From JAPUEK01 sp963815355 (GTDB lineage Bacteria; Pseudomonadota; Alphaproteobacteria; Rhodobacterales; Rhodobacteraceae), in NCBI GenBank assembly GCA_963815355.1, contig CAWFGJ010000010.1:124001-188000 (forward strand): a DNA stretch of 64,000 nt. The letters are read 5' to 3'. Under the pieces are notes generated by a model. The model ran no database searches. It had not been told where the DNA came from and worked only from the letters and a program-made list of their open reading frames with translations. The number at the start of each line of letters is the position of its first letter. The stretch's first letter is position 1. Position numbers and translations under genes: made by a program. Below, one piece after another: positions 58,796 through 64,000 of this stretch.

Positions 58796-60568
58796 ATGTC
58801 AAATGACTCTTCTGCCAAATCCAAGGGCCTGCACAGGTCTTTGGACTGGCGTGGCGCTTTTTGGGTCGCGGCGGGTGTGCCGCCGCTTGTGCTGTTCTCT
58901 ATCGGCGGCATTGCCGGGGTGGCCGGTCAGGCCGCCTTTGCCGTCTGGATCATTTCGATGATCATGGGCTTCACCCAGTCGTTCACCTATGCCGAGATTG
59001 CCGGGATGTTCGGCAATAAGTCGGGCGGGGCTTCGGTGTATGGCGCCACGGCTTGGCTGCGCTATTCCAAGATGATCGCGCCGCTGTCGGTCTGGTGCAA
59101 CTGGTTCGCTTGGTCGCCCGTGCTGTCGCTGGGCTGCGCGATCGCGGCGGGCTACATCCTGAACGCGCTGTTCGCCATTCCGGTGGCCGATAGCCAGCTG
59201 GTGCTGGATTGGGTTGCCGCCAACGGCGCGCAATTCACCGCCGAAAGCCAGTCCGTCATCGACTACATTGCGGCGAATGCGGGCACCTCTGTACCCGACG
59301 CCATTGCCGCCGTTGCCGCCGCCGCCGGTGTCGAGGCGCTGACCCCGTGGATCCGCGTCTGGGGTGAGGCCTATACCATCGCCATCCCCGGCCTTGGAAC
59401 GCTGCACTTCAACGCGACCTTTGTGATCGGCGCGATCCTGATGCTGATCATCTTCGCGATCCAGCACCGCGGCATCGCCCAAACCGCCTCGGCGCAAAAG
59501 GTTCTGGCCGTCGTGGTTCTGGTGCCGCTGTTCCTTGTCGGCATCGTGCCGATCCTGAATGGCTCGATCAACTACATGAACGTGGCTGATATCGTGCCGC
59601 CGACGGTCGCCTACGGCGGGGATGTCGGCTCATGGGACATCGGGGGTTGGACGCTGTTTCTGGGCGCGCTCTACATCGCCGCATGGTCGACCTATGGCTT
59701 TGAGACGGCGGTCTGCTACGTCGCCGAAATGAAAGACCCGGCCCGCGACACGTTCAAGGCCATCTTCTTTTCCGGCCTGCTGTGCATGATCTTCTACTTC
59801 ATGATCCCGTTCTCTTTCCAAGGCGTGTTCGGCGCTGCCGGAATGTTGGAGCCGGGGATTGTCGATGGCACAGGCGTGGGGGCCGCCCTTGGCTCCATGG
59901 TCAGCACCTCGAACATCATCACCCAGATCTTCGTGATCCTGATGATCATGGCGCTGTTCCTTGCCATCATGACCGCAATGGCCGGATCGTCGCGCACGCT
60001 CTACCAAGGGTCCCGCGATGGTTGGCTGCCGAAGTATCTCAGCAAGGTCAACGATCACGGTGCACCGACCAACGCGATGTGGACCGATCTGGTGTTCAAC
60101 CTGTTTCTGCTGGCGCTTGCCTCGGATGCGGGAGGATACTTCTACGTGCTTGCCATCTCGAACGTGGGCTACCTGACCTTCAACTTCTTGAACCTGAACG
60201 CAGGCTGGATTCACCGGATCAACTCGGGCCATATCCACCGCCCGTGGAAAGCACCGACCTTCCTGATCTGGTTCAACACTTTCCTTGCCTTCGTCAACGC
60301 GCTGCTGCTTGGGGCGGGTGCCAAAGTCTGGGGCTACTCCGGTGCGCTTTGGTCGGGGGTGATCTTTGCGTCGCTGATCCTGCCGGTGTTCTGGTATCGC
60401 CACTACTATCAGGACGGCGGCAAGTTCCCGCCAGAGGCGCTTGAGGATCTGGGTCTGAAGAACGGCGATCTGGGCGAACGCAAGGCTGGCATCTGGCCGT
60501 ATCTGACGCTGATCCTTGGCGCGGGTATCGTGCTCTGGGCCAACTGGTTCTTTGTTCTGCCGGTCTAA
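58796..60568 (+). CDS. APC-family permease (second copy, long loop)
   Basis: A 590-residue APC superfamily transporter with about 12 helices. Helix 1 region WVAAGVPPLVLFSIGGIAGVAG carries the glycine-rich unwound segment; GFETAVCYVAEMKDPARDTFKA is the conserved loop after helix 6. Between helices 3-4 and 5 there is an unusually long Ala-rich extramembrane insert (about residues 130-200). AGGGAAAGGGAC precedes ATG 58796. It is distinct in sequence from the permease at 55782-57197. Its substrate is unknown; an amine or amino acid is expected from context. Confidence 0.85.
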   Translation: MSNDSSAKSKGLHRSLDWRGAFWVAAGVPPLVLFSIGGIAGVAGQAAFAVWIISMIMGFTQSFTYAEIAGMFGNKSGGASVYGATAWLRYSKMIAPLSVWCNWFAWSPVLSLGCAIAAGYILNALFAIPVADSQLVLDWVAANGAQFTAESQSVIDYIAANAGTSVPDAIAAVAAAAGVEALTPWIRVWGEAYTIAIPGLGTLHFNATFVIGAILMLIIFAIQHRGIAQTASAQKVLAVVVLVPLFLVGIVPILNGSINYMNVADIVPPTVAYGGDVGSWDIGGWTLFLGALYIAAWSTYGFETAVCYVAEMKDPARDTFKAIFFSGLLCMIFYFMIPFSFQGVFGAAGMLEPGIVDGTGVGAALGSMVSTSNIITQIFVILMIMALFLAIMTAMAGSSRTLYQGSRDGWLPKYLSKVNDHGAPTNAMWTDLVFNLFLLALASDAGGYFYVLAISNVGYLTFNFLNLNAGWIHRINSGHIHRPWKAPTFLIWFNTFLAFVNALLLGAGAKVWGYSGALWSGVIFASLILPVFWYRHYYQDGGKFPPEALEDLGLKNGDLGERKAGIWPYLTLILGAGIVLWANWFFVLPV

Positions 60569-60588
60569 GCCGTGCTAACGTGAACGCG

Positions 60589-60617
60589 ACGGGCGGTTTC
60601 CGATGGAGGCCGCCCGT
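60589..60617 (+). terminator. possible terminator after the permease gene
   Basis: ACGGGCGG (60589-60596) pairs with CCGCCCGT (60610-60617) around a 13-base loop, 20 bases past the stop; the T-run is weak. Confidence 0.5.
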
Positions 60618-60670
60618 TGCCATTTCGGGCGTGGATCGCGTAACCTGCCCTTGAACCGGAGACCCTGACC

Positions 60671-61411
60671 GTGACATCCAACCCAAGCCCGCGACTGACC
60701 CCGCTCAAGGTCCTCGACATGGCCGAGGCGACGCCGGGGGCCACGGTGCAAGCGGTCATTGACACGCTGTTCGCCCGGATCGCCGCCAAAGAGTATCAGA
60801 TTGATGAGCGCCTGCCCTCAGAGCGGACCTTGGCCGCAGAACTGAGCGTCGCGCGCAACACGGTGCGCGAAGCACTGGACGTGCTGGAAACCCGCCGGGT
60901 AATCCGGCGTCGGGCGGGAAGCGGCAGCTTTGTCACCTACCAAAACGATGAGGGCCGCAACGCCGCCCCCTCGGCCCTGTCGTCTGAGACAAGCCCCCTT
61001 CAGCATCTGGTGATGCGCGGTATTCTGGAACCCGAGATGATCCGCCTTGCCGTGATCAACATGACCCCTCGCCAGATCGAAGGGCTGGGTGAGACCCTGT
61101 CGCGGATGGAACAGATCAGAACCAACTCCGCCGCGTTTTCCCTGCAGGAAGAGGCGCTCTATCGCCAGATCGCGCAGGGCGCGGGCAATCCGCTGTTGGC
61201 CGCCTGTTATGATCTGACGATTGATGCCTGCCGACAGAACTTTCGCTCCGCCTTGCTCAGGCGGCACCTGACGCCCAAGCGGATCGCGGATTACCAGCAG
61301 CGGTATAACACGCTGTTCAACGCCATCGCCTCACGCGATATCGAGGCGGCTGTAGAGTTCATCAAACTCCACCTGATCGAAGAGCAGCGCCTGTTGCTGC
61401 AAGAGCCTTAG
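60671..61411 (+). CDS. GntR-family regulator of the FadR subfamily
   Basis: A 246-residue regulator. The GntR winged helix-turn-helix (about residues 25-92) includes IDERLPSERTLAAELSVARNTVREALDVLETRRVIRRR, and the C-terminal helical FCD domain (about 110-240) includes RGILEPEMIRLA and a conserved His/Asp set for a metal or acid ligand. The start codon is GTG 60671, with GGAG about 9 bases upstream. The FadR-type operator half-site TGGTC matches the paired palindromes in front of tmm (62811-62857), so it probably controls tmm. Its end overlaps the end of the converging gene by 4 bases. Confidence 0.87.
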   Translation: MTSNPSPRLTPLKVLDMAEATPGATVQAVIDTLFARIAAKEYQIDERLPSERTLAAELSVARNTVREALDVLETRRVIRRRAGSGSFVTYQNDEGRNAAPSALSSETSPLQHLVMRGILEPEMIRLAVINMTPRQIEGLGETLSRMEQIRTNSAAFSLQEEALYRQIAQGAGNPLLAACYDLTIDACRQNFRSALLRRHLTPKRIADYQQRYNTLFNAIASRDIEAAVEFIKLHLIEEQRLLLQEP

Positions 61412-62709
61412 GCCCCCAGACTGCGCCCCGAAAGGGCCGTCCGTGCGCCGCCGCGGTGCTGTCGTTGGTCCCACAACTGGCCCAGATCCGCCATTTGCGC
61501 CCGCAACAGGCCGCCATGCGCGGCCAGCCACGCGGGGATAGAGCCGAACTCGACAATCCGCGCCTTGCCGCCAGTGATCTGCACCACGGGCCAATCCCCG
61601 ATCAGCGCGTTGTCGATGCCAAACATGTCGGCCCCCCACCATTGCGCCGGGCCGAAGGCGTGCATTACCGCCCCCGATTGCTTCATTGCGGCCAGCACAG
61701 AGACCGGTGCAACACCGCCCGCCCGCTCTACCGCCTTGCGCCAGATGTCCAGAATCGCCACGTATTCCCAAGACACAGCGCTCCAGCTTCCTGGAAAGCG
61801 GCGTTGGTATTCGGTGTAAAACGCGCTGGGGCTGTTGAAGAAAAACGCCTTTTCCGCCAGCAACGGATCGTCGAAATCCGGAAACTGGAACACGAATCCT
61901 TCCATGAACGCGGCAGAGGTGCGCGCGATCAACTGGGGGTAGGAATCCAGCGTGCACGACACCATCTGCCCCGAAAACCCGGCGGCATGGGCCGCCTCGG
62001 TCAGGTGGTGCACCATCGGCGTATAGCTTGTGCACCAGCACAGGATGTCCGGCGCTTCGGCCATCATCGCGGCCACCATTCCCGCTGCATCACGGTTGGC
62101 CGGATCATAACGGATTTCCTTGACCACGCTCAGCCCCGCCGCCGCGCAGGCCGCCCGATAGGTCGCCAAAGACGGCAAGCCCAAGGCGTCGGTCTGGCTG
62201 CAAAGCGCGACACGGCGCAGGGCAGGGCGCGCGCGCGCCAACCAGTCAATCCCGGTCACATTATAGATCGGATGCGATTCACTGGGGGCGATCAGATAGG
62301 GTGTGTCTGGCGACAGATCGCTGGGCAGCAGCGTTGCCGTCAGCAGCTTGCGGTCGGTCAGATAGTCGACAACCGGTGCAAGACTATCCCCGCCCAAGGT
62401 CAAAAGCAGCTTGATATCATGGTCTTGCAACAGCGCGCGCACCCCCTCTGCCGCGCGCTCCGGCGCATATTGGCAATCAAAGGGGATAATCCGCACCCGG
62501 TGGCGACGCCCGCCAATCGACAGCCCGCCCAACCGGTTCAAGTTGTCTAGCCAGATCTCGCACCCGTTCAGGCCCGGCAGGCCCCACGATTGCACCGGCC
62601 CGCTAAGCGGGGCCATGAAGCCAATATTGATGGTATCCGAAACCCCAGCCGTTAACCGGGGCAGGGCGCCCTTGATTGCCAATCTTTGTGCAAAACTGCC
62701 GTGGGTCAT
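61408..62709 (-). CDS. AmiC/UrtA-like substrate-binding protein lacking a signal peptide
   Basis: A 433-residue type I periplasmic-binding-protein fold of the amide/urea/branched-chain amino acid group (INIGFMAPLSGPVQSWGLPGLNGCEIWLDNLN; LLLTLGGDSLAPVVDYL). The N-terminus (MTHGSFAQRLAIKGALPRLT) is polar and shows no Sec, Tat or lipoprotein signal. No ABC permease or ATPase gene is adjacent. It may therefore act in the cytoplasm, like AmiC, as a ligand sensor. It is divergent from tmm and converges on the GntR gene, and may share the operator region at 62784-62857. Confidence 0.8.
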   Translation of the reverse strand: MTHGSFAQRLAIKGALPRLTAGVSDTINIGFMAPLSGPVQSWGLPGLNGCEIWLDNLNRLGGLSIGGRRHRVRIIPFDCQYAPERAAEGVRALLQDHDIKLLLTLGGDSLAPVVDYLTDRKLLTATLLPSDLSPDTPYLIAPSESHPIYNVTGIDWLARARPALRRVALCSQTDALGLPSLATYRAACAAAGLSVVKEIRYDPANRDAAGMVAAMMAEAPDILCWCTSYTPMVHHLTEAAHAAGFSGQMVSCTLDSYPQLIARTSAAFMEGFVFQFPDFDDPLLAEKAFFFNSPSAFYTEYQRRFPGSWSAVSWEYVAILDIWRKAVERAGGVAPVSVLAAMKQSGAVMHAFGPAQWWGADMFGIDNALIGDWPVVQITGGKARIVEFGSIPAWLAAHGGLLRAQMADLGQLWDQRQHRGGARTALSGRSLGA

Positions 62710-62783
62710 GCCGAAGGACTAAGCCTTTCCGGGAAAAAAGCGAGGGGGGCATTCACAATTTCACCTCTGGGCAAAAGAATTCA

Positions 62784-62857
62784 TTGACAGAATATATACC
62801 ACCTGTCCAATTTGGTCCGAACCAAAAGCACCAAAATGACAAACTGGTCCAGACCAA
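62784..62857. promoter_or_regulatory. tmm promoter with two GntR/FadR-type operators
   Basis: A -35-like TTGACA at 62784-62789 is followed by a weak -10 near 62807-62813. Operator 1, TTTGGTCCGAACCAAA (62811-62826), overlaps that -10. Operator 2, TGGTCCAGACCA (62845-62856), lies between the predicted transcription start and the tmm ATG. Both have TGGT/ACCA arms, as for FadR-type GntR regulators. Confidence 0.65.
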
Positions 62858-62868
62858 GGGAAAATGCC

Positions 62869-64000
62869 ATGACAAAACGCGTTGCTGTAATCGGGGCCGG
62901 GCCCTCTGGGCTTGCTCAGTTGCGGGCCTTCCAATCTGCCGCGCAAAACGGCGAAGCGATCCCAGAGGTCGTCTGCTTTGAAAAGCAGTCGAACTGGGGC
63001 GGGTTGTGGAACTACACGTGGCGCACCGGGCTTGATGAAAACGGCGAGCCTGTCCACGGCTCTATGTATCGCTATCTTTGGTCCAACGGCCCGAAAGAGG
63101 GCCTCGAATTCGCCGACTACTCGTTTGAAGAGCATTTCGGCAAACAGATCGCCTCTTATCCGCCGCGCGCCGTGCTGTTTGACTACATCGAAGGCCGCGT
63201 GAACAAAGCCGGTGTGCGCGACTGGATCCGGTTTTCCACCACCATTCGCATGGTCCGCTACAATGAGGCCAAGGGCAATTTCACCATCACCGCCCATGAT
63301 CTGAAAAACGACCGGATGTATGACGAAGACTTTGATAACGTCATCGTCGCGTCGGGCCATTTCTCGGTGCCGAACGTGCCGGAGTATCCGGGCTTTGACA
63401 AATTCAATGGCCGCGTGCTGCACGCCCATGATTTCCGCGACGCGCGCGAGTTTGCGGGCAAGGATCTGTTGATCCTCGGCTCGTCCTATTCGGCCGAAGA
63501 CATCGGCTCACAGTGCTGGAAATACGGGGCCAAGTCGATCACGGTGGCCTATCGCAACGCACCGATGGGGTTCAACTGGCCGGATAACTGGAAAGAAGTG
63601 CCCAGACTCGACCACATGGATGAGACAACCGCCTATTTCAGTGACGGAACCTCCAAGCGGGTTGATGCGGTCATTCTGTGCACGGGCTACAAGCACCATT
63701 TCCCCTTCCTGCCCGACGATCTGCGCCTGAAAACCGCCAACCGGCTTGCGGCGGCGGACCTCTACAAGGGCGTGGTCTGGGTGAACAATCCAAAGCTGTT
63801 CTATGTGGGCATGCAGGATCAGTGGTTCACCTTCAACATGTTCGACGCGCAGGCCTGGTGGGTGCGCGATGCGATCATGGGCAAGATTGCGATTCCGACC
63901 GACAAGGCCACCCTGCTGGCGGATGTCCAAAAGCGCATCGACGAGGAAGACAAAGGCGCTGACGCCCATGACGCCATCCACTATCAGGGCGACTACGTCA
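62869..64000 (+). CDS. tmm: trimethylamine monooxygenase (FMO), N-terminal part; gene runs past the window end
   Basis: The first 377 residues of a flavin-containing monooxygenase; the window ends before the stop (full length in the family is about 445-460). The FAD motif is GAGPSG (residues 9-14). The NADP motif is GSSYSA (204-209) with Tyr207, a residue of functional importance in Roseovarius Tmm. The FMO signature is FNGRVLHAHDF (179-189), Asn73 is in WSNGP, and a CTGY motif follows. It oxidises trimethylamine to TMAO with NADPH and O2. AGGG lies upstream of ATG 62869. It is preceded by the paired operators at 62811-62857. Confidence 0.94.
   Translation, partial: MTKRVAVIGAGPSGLAQLRAFQSAAQNGEAIPEVVCFEKQSNWGGLWNYTWRTGLDENGEPVHGSMYRYLWSNGPKEGLEFADYSFEEHFGKQIASYPPRAVLFDYIEGRVNKAGVRDWIRFSTTIRMVRYNEAKGNFTITAHDLKNDRMYDEDFDNVIVASGHFSVPNVPEYPGFDKFNGRVLHAHDFRDAREFAGKDLLILGSSYSAEDIGSQCWKYGAKSITVAYRNAPMGFNWPDNWKEVPRLDHMDETTAYFSDGTSKRVDAVILCTGYKHHFPFLPDDLRLKTANRLAAADLYKGVVWVNNPKLFYVGMQDQWFTFNMFDAQAWWVRDAIMGKIAIPTDKATLLADVQKRIDEEDKGADAHDAIHYQGDYV

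Overview
The window is a GC-rich stretch of an alphaproteobacterial chromosome. Gene families and gene order point to a marine Rhodobacteraceae (Roseobacter-group) bacterium that lives on methylated amines. The evidence is a PhyR/NepR/EcfG general stress response locus, a trimethylamine-to-formaldehyde pathway (tmm, tdm, dmmDABC, gmaS, mgsABC, mgdABCD) and a serine-cycle cluster. I do not name a genus. Coding density is high, neighbouring genes often overlap by 4 bases (ATGA), and I see no tRNA, rRNA, insertion sequence, phage gene or CRISPR array.

Layout. (1) 1-7.7 kb: small envelope and stress proteins around the phyR / nepR-ecfG-phyK locus, with at least six EcfG-type promoters (GGAAC-N16/17-CGTT), one of which appears to drive an unannotated small RNA at about 2.49-2.60 kb. 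(2) 7.8-12.1 kb: an RND efflux adaptor/pump pair. (3) 12.1-17.3 kb, minus strand: phaC - fabI - maoC/pta - ackA; the maoC/pta fusion gene carries one frameshift. (4) 17.4-23.9 kb, minus strand: a complete N-type ATPase operon, atpDCQRBEFAG, with sodium-type c-subunit ligands but an atpA reading frame broken five times by single extra bases. (5) 24.1-35.7 kb: serine cycle genes (gck, mcl; sgaA, a fused mtkA-mtkB, hprA, ppc, glyA) split around a LuxR-type regulator with a degenerate receiver. (6) 35.8-44.3 kb: gmaS-mgsCBA (minus) divergent from dmmDABC (plus). (7) 44.3-54.7 kb: two regulators, the mgdABCD operon (sarcosine-oxidase-like N-methylglutamate dehydrogenase), a LysR regulator and tdm. 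(8) 54.7-62.7 kb: two APC permeases, one with a string of small membrane proteins, a GntR regulator and an AmiC-like binding protein. (9) 62.9 kb to the edge: tmm, cut by the window end.

How it works together. Tmm oxidises trimethylamine to its N-oxide, Tdm splits this to dimethylamine and formaldehyde, DmmDABC demethylates dimethylamine to methylamine, GmaS and MgsABC move methylamine onto glutamate as N-methylglutamate, and MgdABCD releases glutamate plus a C1 unit on tetrahydrofolate. GlyA, SgaA, HprA, glycerate kinase, Ppc, malate-CoA ligase and malyl-CoA lyase then form the serine cycle core. Shared DNA motifs in front of mcl and dmm, and paired GntR-type operators in front of tmm, suggest the segments are co-regulated.
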